NCBI RefSeq assembly: GCF_001625355.1
Contig: NZ_JSEE01000003.1
Span: 1-64,000 of the forward strand
Direction of reading: 5' to 3'
Length of the DNA: 64,000 bases
DNA from: Marinomonas sp. TW1
Lineage (GTDB): Bacteria; Pseudomonadota; Gammaproteobacteria; Pseudomonadales; Marinomonadaceae
The translations under genes were made by a program, and so were the position numbers. Of the stretch, positions 34,704 to 45,586 are shown piece after piece. Below the pieces are notes generated by a model, which worked only from the letters and a program-made list of their open reading frames with translations, did not search any database and was not told the DNA's origin. Position 1 is the first letter of the stretch, and the number at the start of each line of letters is the position of its first letter.

Positions 34704-35576
34704 TTAAATTAAGTTAATCGCTTCCATGGCTGCTTTTATCGTGGCTTTAGTGCTGTCTTGTAACGCAACAATAGGTAGACGGCACTCTTCCGTACACAAA
34801 CCAAGCAAAGACATCGCGTATTTTGGGCCCGCTGGGTTTGGTTCAATGAATAATGCACTGTGTAATGCGAACAGTTTGTCTTGTAATTGCGCCGCTTCGA
34901 CAAATTGACCTTGGCGACATAAAGCGTGCAGTTCTGCTACCAATTTCGGAGCAATGTTTGAGGTGACCGAAATGCAGCCATTACCACCGCCAATATTGTA
35001 CGCCACGCTGGTGACATCATCGCCGCTTAGGTAATTGAAGGTTTTGTTGATCAGAGCACGTTCACGAATTGGACGAGTTAAATCGCCAGTGGCATCTTTC
35101 ACGCCGATGATTCTAGGCAGTTCTGCCAATTTAGCCATGGTGTCTACATCCAGCCCGACGATCGAACGTGGTGGAATGTTGTAGAGGATAATGGGCAATT
35201 GGCTGTTGTCATGAACGTATTTGAAATGCTCGTATAGCCCGGCTTGATTCGGACGGTTGTAGTAACCTGCCACATGAAGTGTTGCATCCGCACCAGCTTG
35301 ATACGCATAGTCAGAGTAAGTGACGGCTTCCACTGGGTTGTTAGAACCTGCGCCAGCTAAGACTGGAACCGCTTTATTGGCTTCTTGTACGGTGATTTCA
35401 ATAACACGCTTGTGTTCATGCTCGCTTAACGTAGGGGACTCACCTGTGGTACCCACTGGCACTAAGCCATTGATACCTTGGTCTATCTGCCAACGAACAA
35501 TTTTTCGTAACGCTTCTTCGTCTAATCGACCATCACGAAATGGGGTAATTAAAGCCGTAATTGCACCGTGAAACAT
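34704..35576 (-). CDS. dapA: 4-hydroxy-tetrahydrodipicolinate synthase
   Basis: A 290-residue aldolase-type enzyme that condenses pyruvate and aspartate semialdehyde in the lysine/diaminopimelate pathway. The Schiff-base lysine K160 is in IIGVKDATGDL, Y132 in LYNIPPRS, and the threonine pair is in PVGTTGESPTL. Length and motifs fit DapA, although relatives acting on N-acetylneuraminate or other oxoacids share the fold. The usual downstream partner bamC is not next to it. No lysine riboswitch was recognised in its leader. Confidence 0.82.
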   Translation of the reverse strand: MFHGAITALITPFRDGRLDEEALRKIVRWQIDQGINGLVPVGTTGESPTLSEHEHKRVIEITVQEANKAVPVLAGAGSNNPVEAVTYSDYAYQAGADATLHVAGYYNRPNQAGLYEHFKYVHDNSQLPIILYNIPPRSIVGLDVDTMAKLAELPRIIGVKDATGDLTRPIRERALINKTFNYLSGDDVTSVAYNIGGGNGCISVTSNIAPKLVAELHALCRQGQFVEAAQLQDKLFALHSALFIEPNPAGPKYAMSLLGLCTEECRLPIVALQDSTKATIKAAMEAINLI

Positions 35577-35926
35577 GTTTTTGCCTCGTTTGTGCCGGTT
35601 GGCATTCTTGCTGAGAGTATTTGCTGCTTGAGCGAAGGGAGATACCGTCAGCGGGAATGCTGCCGGGTAATAATGAAATCTTAAATACGCACGTCAGCAT
35701 CGCAAAGCTTGTATGCTTTACGTTTATCGCCGTTGCGTTTATTCAAGACAGTTAGGTTCATAAGATAAAATAGATCGCTTTGTAAAAAGTCATTTTATCC
35801 TGACGTTTTTTGAGAAAAAGGTCAACACGATTTTTTAGTTTTTGAATTCAAAATGAACGTCGTTTTTTCACCATGGCTTGGTTAGAATACGGTTTTAAAA
35901 TAACAATCGATGTAAAAGGTGAAGAA
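35577..35926. other. Divergent intergenic region dapA-RhtB
   Basis: About 350 bases between divergent genes. GATAAAAT (near 35763) and ATTTTATC (near 35792) form an inverted repeat that could be an operator or part of overlapping promoters. No conserved lysine-riboswitch core was recognised. An 18-codon in-frame extension of the exporter gene falls here and is not used. Confidence 0.45.
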
Positions 35927-36544
35927 ATGGATTTAGCCAGTTGGTTATCTTTGGTGGTGATTTGTGTCATGGGCGCCTTATCGCCAGGCCCGAGTTTGGC
36001 TGTTATTCTCCGCATTTCGGTTTCTCAATCTGCTTGGCACGGCGCATTGGCCGCGATTACTCATGGCTTAGGCATTGGCTTTTGGGCCTTTTTAACCTTA
36101 CAAGGTTTGGCGGTGTTGATGCAGCGCTATCAAGAGGTTTTCTCTGTCTTAACGGTTTTAGGGGGATTGTATCTTGCTTGGTTGGGAATCAAGGCTTGGC
36201 GTTACGCTGGTATGTCGAGTGATGACACTATTGAGCCTGCTGCTTCGTCTTATTTTGGCGCCGCCCGGGATGGCTTATTGATTGCCTTAATGAATCCGAA
36301 AGCTGCCCTGTTTTTCCTCGCGTTATTTAGCCAAGTGATTCCTCATGAAATGACCGGCATGATCAAATTCCAGCTTTGGTCTACTGTGGTGTTTATTGAC
36401 AGTATTTGGTATGTGATTGTGGCGTTGTTATTGGCTGGCGGTCCCGTGCTGGCATGGTTAAAGCGTCATATTATCTGGGTTGACCGTGGCATGGGCAGTC
36501 TATTGATTTTGTTGGGTGTGAAAGTGGTATCGGGGATTTTCTAA
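35927..36544 (+). CDS. LysE/RhtB-family amino acid exporter
   Basis: A 205-residue membrane protein with six helices. ALSPGPSLAVILRISVSQS at the N terminus and ALMNPKAALFFLALFSQ are the family signatures. ATG 35927 follows AAAGGTGAAG. It is divergent from dapA; export of lysine or a related amino acid would fit this place but is only inference. Third exporter of this family in the window. Confidence 0.87.
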   Translation: MDLASWLSLVVICVMGALSPGPSLAVILRISVSQSAWHGALAAITHGLGIGFWAFLTLQGLAVLMQRYQEVFSVLTVLGGLYLAWLGIKAWRYAGMSSDDTIEPAASSYFGAARDGLLIALMNPKAALFFLALFSQVIPHEMTGMIKFQLWSTVVFIDSIWYVIVALLLAGGPVLAWLKRHIIWVDRGMGSLLILLGVKVVSGIF

Positions 36545-36582
36545 GCGATTGTTAGATGATGCCAGTGCCGTTAAGGCAGAAT

Positions 36583-36617
36583 AAACGCTCAGTTCATCCT
36601 GTGATGACTGAGCGTTT
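36583..36617. terminator. Bidirectional terminator
   Basis: AAACGCTCAGT (36583) and ACTGAGCGTTT (36607) pair perfectly, with a further CATC/GATG in the loop, between convergent genes, and a T-run follows on the plus strand. Confidence 0.85.
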
Positions 36618-36633
36618 TACTAAGTAGAAAAGG

Positions 36634-39252
36634 TTATTTACTCTGGAAAATAAAGTCCGCATTCTCTAGTAGTTTTTTGCTCCATAGCTCATAAGCTTTT
36701 GGTGCCAGATGCAGACGATCCCCTTCGAACAAGTTTTCTCTTATCTGATTTTTCTTATCCAACAAAGTAGAAAACAAATCAACGTATTGAGTATTTGGAC
36801 GGGTTTTCGCTAAACGCTCAATTTGTCGGTTGGTTTGTTCAACCACATCGCGCATTTTTTCACGAGTCGGACTGCATTTTATACTAATCAGTGTTACTGG
36901 AATGCCCGCCAGATAACGATCGACTTTTTGTAACAGCTCGATGTAGAGTTCAATCACTCGATTGCTATCACAGTGGTTGCCGATGTCGTTGTCGCCAGCA
37001 TAAATGACCAATGAACGAGGCTTGTGAGGCAACACAATACGTTCAAAGTAATAGACACAGGCTTCTAAGGTTGCTCCGCCAAAACCGAGATTAATGCCGT
37101 CTTTGTCACGAAATTGTTCTTCAAATTCATGCCATAAACGCATAGTGGAGGAGCCATAGAAAGCCACAGGCTGCTCTGTATACTCTTGATGAGAAAGATG
37201 GAATTCCAGCTGACGAACGTCTGACTCAAATTCCACATCAATTTGATTCAGGCTCATCACATTGGAGCGGTAGCCACTTTTGGCACTGAAAATGGGGTAC
37301 TGTCTGATTTCCTGTGATAATTCAATCGCTTCGTTGACATAGCCTTTGTATTCTTGCTGATACTCAACCAAGAACGCATTCAATGCTGCTTTGTCAGTAT
37401 AGTCTACTCGGCTCGACAGTTTGAACGCCGGTTTGATGACCACGGTATAAATATTGTGGTCGGCACGTTTATCAAAGTTTGCCACGGCAATAGGGACGAT
37501 CCAAGGTTCATCTTCTCCCATGGAACCCGCAATTTCAAAGGCATGAGGCAACAAGGCTCCAGGTGAATGTTGGGTATTAAAGCTTTGTCCTTCTGGTGAA
37601 ATCATCAATGGGAAATTTTGTTTTAGTGTGCTTTGAGACGCTTGAATAAAGTCATCGTATTCTGGTGTCTCGCGACGTAAACCTTCCCAGCTGCTGATAA
37701 AGATATTGCCGAATTTTTCATAGAAGTCATCTCGCCAAAATTCGCTGTCTTTACTGCGGCGAACCACGCGTTGACCTGAAATACCATACTCATTGTCAAT
37801 GACCATAGAACCAATGAACTGAGCGTCCATGGAAAAACGAAAGCCATTTGGTAGTCGGTTGGTTGGGGAGCCAAGTAAATGGTTGTAGATGAAAATAGAA
37901 CCGGCTTTTTTCGGCAGGTTTTCCAGCCCTTTAATTACGTAAGGGACTTGCTGGAAAGCTTGCTTAAAATACTCAGTGCCAAAACGTCTGGCGTCTAGGG
38001 CTGGAGTGTCCATGGGTAAGCTATTGATGCCGTCATAGGCCGTTTGCAACTGGCGATAGAAGGCATTTTCTCGCTGTAAGTCTTTTAGAATGTCCAAACA
38101 CATACCGGAAATGGTTCTTTCTAAGACACTGCCAAAATGCAGGCACTTGTACATGATGCCAAATGCTTCGTCCGTAGTAATGGCGCTTTTTAGTAATTCG
38201 CTGACTTTGTAAAGTGGTGAACTGACCGGTAAGAGTGCGGCATTTTGTTCAATAACATTACTGACCGCGAGCACTTCATCATTGGCAATTTGTGACAAAT
38301 AGCGCATTCGAGCCGCGAGCAAATGAGCGCCAACGAGCCAGATCAGACGATACATGTATTTCACTGAGAACTTTTCGTTCTCTTTGAACAGGGTCATTAA
38401 ATCATCTTGTTTGATGTATAAAACACTGCTGTCTCTTGAGGAAATAATGGAAGTACGATTTTTCAATTGCGCATTCGGCGTTGACCAAGCTAATACGGTG
38501 CCCGCTCTTGAAATAGAGCGAGTGGTAATGATGTCACCAGAATCGGTTTGATAACTGACGACCACCTTCCCCTTGATCAAAAAGTAGAGGCCATCCGATG
38601 GTTGATCTTGCTGACATAGGATGTCTCCTTGATGAGCGAGCAAAATAGTGGATTTCTTGGCCAAGGCATGAATGTCGGCTTGAGTGAAAGTGTCACAAAA
38701 TGGTGCGTAGTTCAGCAGGCTAATGGCGTCTTTTAAGGCGTGGGTTTGTGTTTCGGCCTGAACTAACGGACGGGTTTCTTCAAACGCAAGGGACTCATTG
38801 GAAAAGAAGGGGCGAGTCTGATTTTGAATATTGGTCAATACCGGTAACGATTCTTGATAGACAAATTGCAAAAAAGCATTGGCAAAAGGCAGGTTGCTGT
38901 CCAATAGCTTTTGTAATTTGACTAAAGGCCACACCAAGAGTTTAGAGGACTTGGTGGCTGTAAAAGTGGTTGCGTATCGAGATGGATGGCGAAAGGCCGA
39001 CCAGCCAATAGGTGATAGGTGTTGGCTGATGGTGCCGACGTTATAGGATTTTCCTGAGTCTTGTAAGGGCACAGAAATAGCCACTTCACCGGATAATAGA
39101 AAATAAATATTTTGTCCAATTTCGAACTGTTTGGCTAAGACATCACCGGTCTTTAAGTTTTTGATACTGGCCAGATCCACAAGAGATGAATGCAATTCTG
39201 GATTTAAATCGGCCATGAATGGGAAAGCGCTTAATTGTTTTGTCACGTCCAT
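36634..39252 (-). CDS. Cyclic-nucleotide-binding / PlsC-like acyltransferase / SGNH hydrolase fusion
   Basis: An 872-residue multidomain protein. Residues 10-140 and 180-310 look like two cNMP-binding modules (LKTGDVLAKQFEIGQNIYFL and LLAHQGDILCQQDQPSDGLYFLIKG). Residues 430-645 resemble a PlsC-type acyltransferase: NH at 457-458, in FIYNHLLGS, and the later SPEGQS with E554-G555. The H-x4-D aspartate is not clear. Residues 690-865 are an SGNH hydrolase: S701 in FYGSSTM, G725-G726 in LGFGGAT, N755 in YAGDNDIG, and D845-H848 in GDRLHLAP. There is no signal peptide or membrane helix. Inference: a nucleotide-regulated lipid or acyl enzyme. Single gene. Confidence 0.75.
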   Translation of the reverse strand: MDVTKQLSAFPFMADLNPELHSSLVDLASIKNLKTGDVLAKQFEIGQNIYFLLSGEVAISVPLQDSGKSYNVGTISQHLSPIGWSAFRHPSRYATTFTATKSSKLLVWPLVKLQKLLDSNLPFANAFLQFVYQESLPVLTNIQNQTRPFFSNESLAFEETRPLVQAETQTHALKDAISLLNYAPFCDTFTQADIHALAKKSTILLAHQGDILCQQDQPSDGLYFLIKGKVVVSYQTDSGDIITTRSISRAGTVLAWSTPNAQLKNRTSIISSRDSSVLYIKQDDLMTLFKENEKFSVKYMYRLIWLVGAHLLAARMRYLSQIANDEVLAVSNVIEQNAALLPVSSPLYKVSELLKSAITTDEAFGIMYKCLHFGSVLERTISGMCLDILKDLQRENAFYRQLQTAYDGINSLPMDTPALDARRFGTEYFKQAFQQVPYVIKGLENLPKKAGSIFIYNHLLGSPTNRLPNGFRFSMDAQFIGSMVIDNEYGISGQRVVRRSKDSEFWRDDFYEKFGNIFISSWEGLRRETPEYDDFIQASQSTLKQNFPLMISPEGQSFNTQHSPGALLPHAFEIAGSMGEDEPWIVPIAVANFDKRADHNIYTVVIKPAFKLSSRVDYTDKAALNAFLVEYQQEYKGYVNEAIELSQEIRQYPIFSAKSGYRSNVMSLNQIDVEFESDVRQLEFHLSHQEYTEQPVAFYGSSTMRLWHEFEEQFRDKDGINLGFGGATLEACVYYFERIVLPHKPRSLVIYAGDNDIGNHCDSNRVIELYIELLQKVDRYLAGIPVTLISIKCSPTREKMRDVVEQTNRQIERLAKTRPNTQYVDLFSTLLDKKNQIRENLFEGDRLHLAPKAYELWSKKLLENADFIFQSK

Positions 39253-39278
39253 TATTATTACCTCTAATCAGTATTGCC

Positions 39279-39887
39279 CTAATCAGGACGTTTAATCGTC
39301 ATGGTCTCGCCTAACAAGGCATAATCATTGCCACCCAGTCTTGTGAGTGGGTTGAGCGATTGACTATTTACATAAGTACGGTCGCCTTTTTGCTGAATCA
39401 CTTCGTCTTCAACGTATAGGTTTAAAATTTCTAGATACACGGCTTCAAAATTGCTTCCCGCCAAGCGGTGCACATCGAACAGGCGACAATGAAAGGCGAC
39501 TTTCGCGGCCTTTATACGAGGCAAAGTCGGTGTAAACTCGATCAGCTCTAAGCCTGTCTTCGACACTTCAGATTCGCCGTAAGAAAGGTTAGCCGCACTG
39601 TCGTTGACTTGGTTTACTAGTTCGCCACTGGGAATATGCAAAACACATTCCTTTTCACGGAGTAAATTACGCTTGGTGTCTTTTAATGTTTCTGGGTTTT
39701 TGTTGCCAATTGAGACCACCAACAACGCTGGATCAGATGAAAGAGAAGTAAAATACGAAAACGGGGCGAGGTTAAAAGAACTGTCTTCATTCTTGGTCAT
39801 GATCCAAGCAATGGGTCTGGGTATCACAGTTTGGGTGATCAGGTGGTAACGTTCCGTGCCACTAAGTTGATCAAACGGATAATGCAT
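39279..39887 (-). CDS. Flavin reductase family protein (FMN-binding split barrel)
   Basis: A 202-residue flavin reductase-like protein. TQTVIPRPIAWIMTKN, NLAPFSYFTSLSSDPALLVVSI and KDTKRNLLREKECVLHIPSGEL are the usual FMN-binding landmarks. It belongs to the flavoredoxin-like branch, whose electron partners vary. The upstream TTG in frame is not used: ATG 39887 has GGGGAG ahead. It follows the fusion gene's start region by about 25 bases on the same strand and so may lead into it. Confidence 0.85.
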   Translation of the reverse strand: MHYPFDQLSGTERYHLITQTVIPRPIAWIMTKNEDSSFNLAPFSYFTSLSSDPALLVVSIGNKNPETLKDTKRNLLREKECVLHIPSGELVNQVNDSAANLSYGESEVSKTGLELIEFTPTLPRIKAAKVAFHCRLFDVHRLAGSNFEAVYLEILNLYVEDEVIQQKGDRTYVNSQSLNPLTRLGGNDYALLGETMTIKRPD

Positions 39888-40040
39888 AACGCTCCCCAAG
39901 ATGGTGAATGGTATTTTGTTAAATTACTACAAAACCCCGTTGCTTGTGAATCGTTGCATAAAAACTTAACAAAAATCTTTATGAATCTCCCCGTCAAGTG
40001 GATCGAACTTGACGGGTGTTTGATGGATGAGTAAGGAATA

Positions 40041-40724
40041 TTAATAGAGTTCAATAATACTGTTGAACGCGATAACGACTCGATCTTTTTCACCAAAGTA
40101 AGGCAGGGCAGAATGTTTTAAGTAAGACGGGAATAAGACAATCTGGCCTTCTACTGGCGTGAAATCCCACACTCCATGTTGACCTAGATACGCGGTGCCT
40201 GGATCAGCATAATGTTCGGCATTGACGCGAGGATCGTAGAAACGATTGACACCGCCCACGTTCGACTGAGCCGCCTCACCTGGGTCGACGTAATAGATAC
40301 CACACCAAGAGCAGTTTGGATGTGAGTGAGCATCATGGTAGCCGCCGTTGCCCGTTACGTGATACCAAGATTCAATGATATGAGCATTCGCTTCTGCATC
40401 CTCAGGCCAATAGGCTTGGTTTAAGCCACTTGCCACTTCTAATATTAACTCTTCAAGTTGGCGTTTGGTTTCCATCAAGGTGGCATCTTGCTGATCAAGG
40501 AAGTCCAATTGGCTTTCGTGCAATGCGTGTTTCGCAGAAGGCGCCACTAAGCTGTCGATGGCGGTCTGTTGCTGTGCTTTTTGCTGATAAATCAGTGCCA
40601 TCAAGTCGTCTTTCAGAAATTCATGGTCTGGCATTTGCGTAACAAACAAGGGCGTTGTCCAGACATCCAGTTGTTCGATGCTGTGTTCCGCGATGGGCTC
40701 TATTGAAAAATCGGTGGAATTCAT
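40041..40724 (-). CDS. Putative 2OG-Fe(II) oxygenase
   Basis: A 227-residue cupin-fold protein. The first iron ligands are in HDAHSHPNCSWCGIYYV, and a distal histidine is in LKHSALPYFGEKDRVVIAFN, with the 2-oxoglutarate-binding arginine in DRVVIA. This is the TIGR02466-type oxygenase family, found also in marine phages and bacteria; the substrate is unknown. The start at 40724 is chosen because the longer frame's extra 26 residues are not family-like. Single gene, minus strand. Confidence 0.75.
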   Translation of the reverse strand: MNSTDFSIEPIAEHSIEQLDVWTTPLFVTQMPDHEFLKDDLMALIYQQKAQQQTAIDSLVAPSAKHALHESQLDFLDQQDATLMETKRQLEELILEVASGLNQAYWPEDAEANAHIIESWYHVTGNGGYHDAHSHPNCSWCGIYYVDPGEAAQSNVGGVNRFYDPRVNAEHYADPGTAYLGQHGVWDFTPVEGQIVLFPSYLKHSALPYFGEKDRVVIAFNSIIELY

Positions 40725-40854
40725 TGATTCGTATCTTATCCAAAAGTTAATGCAGGGCATCATATCAGGGTAACAAAATAAAGGAAGCAGTGGTTGTTCC
40801 ATTACAGTGTGTCTTTATACCATTATTGATAGGCCGCACTTCAGTTTGCGTGGG

Positions 40855-41892
40855 TTAAAACTGAGGCGGTAAGTCCAATTCCGTCATGGTGGGTTTGTAA
40901 CCGCAAAACATCATGACTAGGTTTCTAAGGCCGATTTCAAGGTCGGGGCCATCCAATCCTTTGACACTTTTATCCATCAAAGCTAGGTAGTTTTGCATGT
41001 AAGGCAAGGTGACTTGGTTGTGTCGAGACATGGCGCTTTCATAAAATGGAATACGTTTGTCCCATATTCTTTGACTTTGACAGGCTTGACGTAAACTGCT
41101 GGATGCCATGGCTTGTAATAAGCTGACTAAGGTATTGGTCTCGCGGTTAATCAGCCAAAGAATGATGTTGCTTTCAATGCCTTCGGCTAAGAGTTGATTC
41201 AGGCAATGTAAGGCTTCTTTGGTTTTTCCCATTAGCAAGCGATCACTTAAATCATAAATCGAGTAGCGACTGCTGTCCGTAACGGAATCAATGACTTTTT
41301 CCGCATCGATTTTCGCGCCTGCGCCATGCATCAAGGCAAGTTTTTCAATTTCCTGTGATAGGGCCAAAAGGTTACCTTCACCGCGTTCACAGAGAATGGC
41401 GGCGGCATCACGGGATAAGGATAAATCAATGGCTTGTGCTCTTTGTTGAACCCACGCCGGTAGACGATTACCGTCAATCGGCCAGATCTGTACAAATACA
41501 CCTTGTGATTCAAGTTGTGTAAACCACTTGGCTTTTTGAGTACGCGCGTCCACTTTGGGTAAGGTCAGCAAAATCACATTGTCTTGGCTTAAAGATTGGC
41601 TCAATTGGGCTAAGGCTTTGCTGTGTTTTTCTGCCATTTTGTCGATTTGGATATCGAATAAACGACGACTAGAAAACAGGGATAGGCTTTGGCTTTCCAA
41701 AATAACATCTTGCCAATCAAACTGCGCGTCGGCGACAAACCTTAGGCGTTCTTCAATTTGATGATGTTGCGCGGCTTTGCGAATGCTGTCAGCGGCTTCT
41801 TGGCACAACAACACCTCATCCCCTGAAATAATATAAATTGGGGCAAGGTTTTTGTGTACTTGAGCGGCAAGCTGATCGGCACGAACTTTCAT
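40855..41892 (-). CDS. holA: DNA polymerase III subunit delta
   Basis: A 345-residue clamp-loader subunit. It opens the beta clamp in the gamma complex during replication. The N-terminal IYIISGDEVLLCQEAADSIR and QSLSLFSSRRLFDIQI, then LLALSQEIEKLALM and YSIYDLSDRLLMGKTKEAL, are typical of HolA; there is no Walker A, as expected. It is the last gene of leuS-lptE-holA, with 24 bases to lptE. This arrangement is conserved in gammaproteobacteria. Confidence 0.92.
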   Translation of the reverse strand: MKVRADQLAAQVHKNLAPIYIISGDEVLLCQEAADSIRKAAQHHQIEERLRFVADAQFDWQDVILESQSLSLFSSRRLFDIQIDKMAEKHSKALAQLSQSLSQDNVILLTLPKVDARTQKAKWFTQLESQGVFVQIWPIDGNRLPAWVQQRAQAIDLSLSRDAAAILCERGEGNLLALSQEIEKLALMHGAGAKIDAEKVIDSVTDSSRYSIYDLSDRLLMGKTKEALHCLNQLLAEGIESNIILWLINRETNTLVSLLQAMASSSLRQACQSQRIWDKRIPFYESAMSRHNQVTLPYMQNYLALMDKSVKGLDGPDLEIGLRNLVMMFCGYKPTMTELDLPPQF

Positions 41893-41916
41893 AGCGTTTG
41901 TATGCTGTCTCGCTGG

Positions 41917-42438
41917 TTACAGCGGAGCGTATCCTAGGTCGTACATAAGTTGTTTTGCCAAGTCAGTATACATGTCTTTCATCTGTGCTTGGTTGTAAGA
42001 CAATTTGGCGCTTTCTTCCGCATCTTGGTTCACTAGGGTCTTATTGGTACTGATGTTACGAGGACCATATAAAGACTTGCCATCTGCTTGGCGAATGAAA
42101 TAGTCACCAGCAAGTCGACGTTGGATTTGAGACACATCGTTGGAACTATTGCGCGCCAATTCCGTATCGGAAATACTGAGTTTGTTGATTTTTAATTCTA
42201 ATGTATCAGCACTGGCTTGAGAGGCATCTAGGATAATGACACCTTGCTGAGAAAGAATCAGACGCAACGCACGATCAAAATCTTCTGAGCCACTTTGGGA
42301 AGATAAGGTCAGTACTTTGAGTCTATCGGGAATTTGCACGGAGCCTACCAGATGGAAACCACAGGCCACTAAACTCATAGCAAAGAAGGCAAGTAAGAAG
42401 AGACGAGTAGTGTGTTTGAAAGCGACTGTCATATCCAT
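41917..42438 (-). CDS. lptE: LPS-assembly lipoprotein LptE
   Basis: A 173-residue outer-membrane lipoprotein with a signal peptide and lipobox SLVAC (acylated C26), followed by GFHLVGSVQIPDRLKVLTL, typical of LptE. It forms the plug of the LptD barrel and delivers LPS to the surface. Start at 42438 because the longer frame only adds residues that overlap the end of leuS. It lies between leuS and holA, as in E. coli. LptD itself is not in the window. Confidence 0.92.
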   Translation of the reverse strand: MDMTVAFKHTTRLFLLAFFAMSLVACGFHLVGSVQIPDRLKVLTLSSQSGSEDFDRALRLILSQQGVIILDASQASADTLELKINKLSISDTELARNSSNDVSQIQRRLAGDYFIRQADGKSLYGPRNISTNKTLVNQDAEESAKLSYNQAQMKDMYTDLAKQLMYDLGYAPL

Positions 42439-42495
42439 GATCTCTGTGCGAGTGAAGAAAATAGGGATGGCCACAGGCCATCCCCGTTGCATTGC

Positions 42496-44994
<2,499 letters not shown>

Positions 44995-45122
44995 TTATAT
45001 GTGATTGTTCAGCATTATAACGACCTAGCTCAAGATTAGGGAGCAAAGGCCAACAGAGTCTGAAAATATCCGCTATTTTATAGAGATGGCGCTCTAATTA
45101 GAAGGTGCATAGAGAAGGAGTT

Positions 45123-45548
45123 ATGAAATCTATGAAAAAAGATCTGCAAAAAAGCACTTCGGATTCCAATTTAGTCGAAGAAGCACGTAAAACCTTACAA
45201 GGTGCGAAAGATTGGTTATTGGAAGACATGGCATTAATGTCGGCTTATTGGCATGACAAGATGGGGTATACGGAAGCTTGGGTGGATGCCAATTGGCATC
45301 TGGTGTTAGACGGTGGACATGAATTGGTCGAAGAGTTGGATGAAAAGGAAGATGCCGCCTTACTTTGGCTTATCAATCACGTGAACAATAACCCAGTCCC
45401 CTTAGAAGAATGTCATGTAGCGGGTACTCAAGTAGAGGCTGGAAGCTATACTTGTATGTCTTGCGGCCACTTGAATCAGCTGGCACAAGCGCAAGTATTG
45501 CCAACCTGTGAGATCTGCCATTACGGTTTAATGTCTTCACACGATTAG
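45123..45548 (+). CDS. ybeL: Zinc-ribbon-containing protein, YbeL/DUF1451 type
   Basis: A 141-residue cytosolic protein. A long helical N-terminal half (KTLQGAKDWLLEDMALMSAYWHD) is followed by a C-terminal zinc ribbon with CMSCGH and CEICHY. This domain order, and its position divergent from leuS, match E. coli YbeL. Function is unknown. ATG 45123 has AGAAGGAG ahead; the in-frame upstream start is rejected. It ends in a terminator. Confidence 0.88.
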   Translation: MKSMKKDLQKSTSDSNLVEEARKTLQGAKDWLLEDMALMSAYWHDKMGYTEAWVDANWHLVLDGGHELVEELDEKEDAALLWLINHVNNNPVPLEECHVAGTQVEAGSYTCMSCGHLNQLAQAQVLPTCEICHYGLMSSHD

Positions 45549-45555
45549 ACGGGCC

Positions 45556-45586
45556 GAGCAAAGTGCTTACGCGCTTTGCTCTTTTT
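45556..45586 (+). terminator. Terminator after ybeL, overlapping the lnt 3' end
   Basis: GAGCAAAGTGC and GCGCTTTGCTC form an 11-bp stem with one G-T pair around TTAC, followed by five T. The stem overlaps the last codons of the convergent lnt gene. Confidence 0.8.

Noticed and set aside
35577-35926. Lysine riboswitch ahead of dapA
   Set aside because: The conserved core of that riboswitch was not found on the minus strand.
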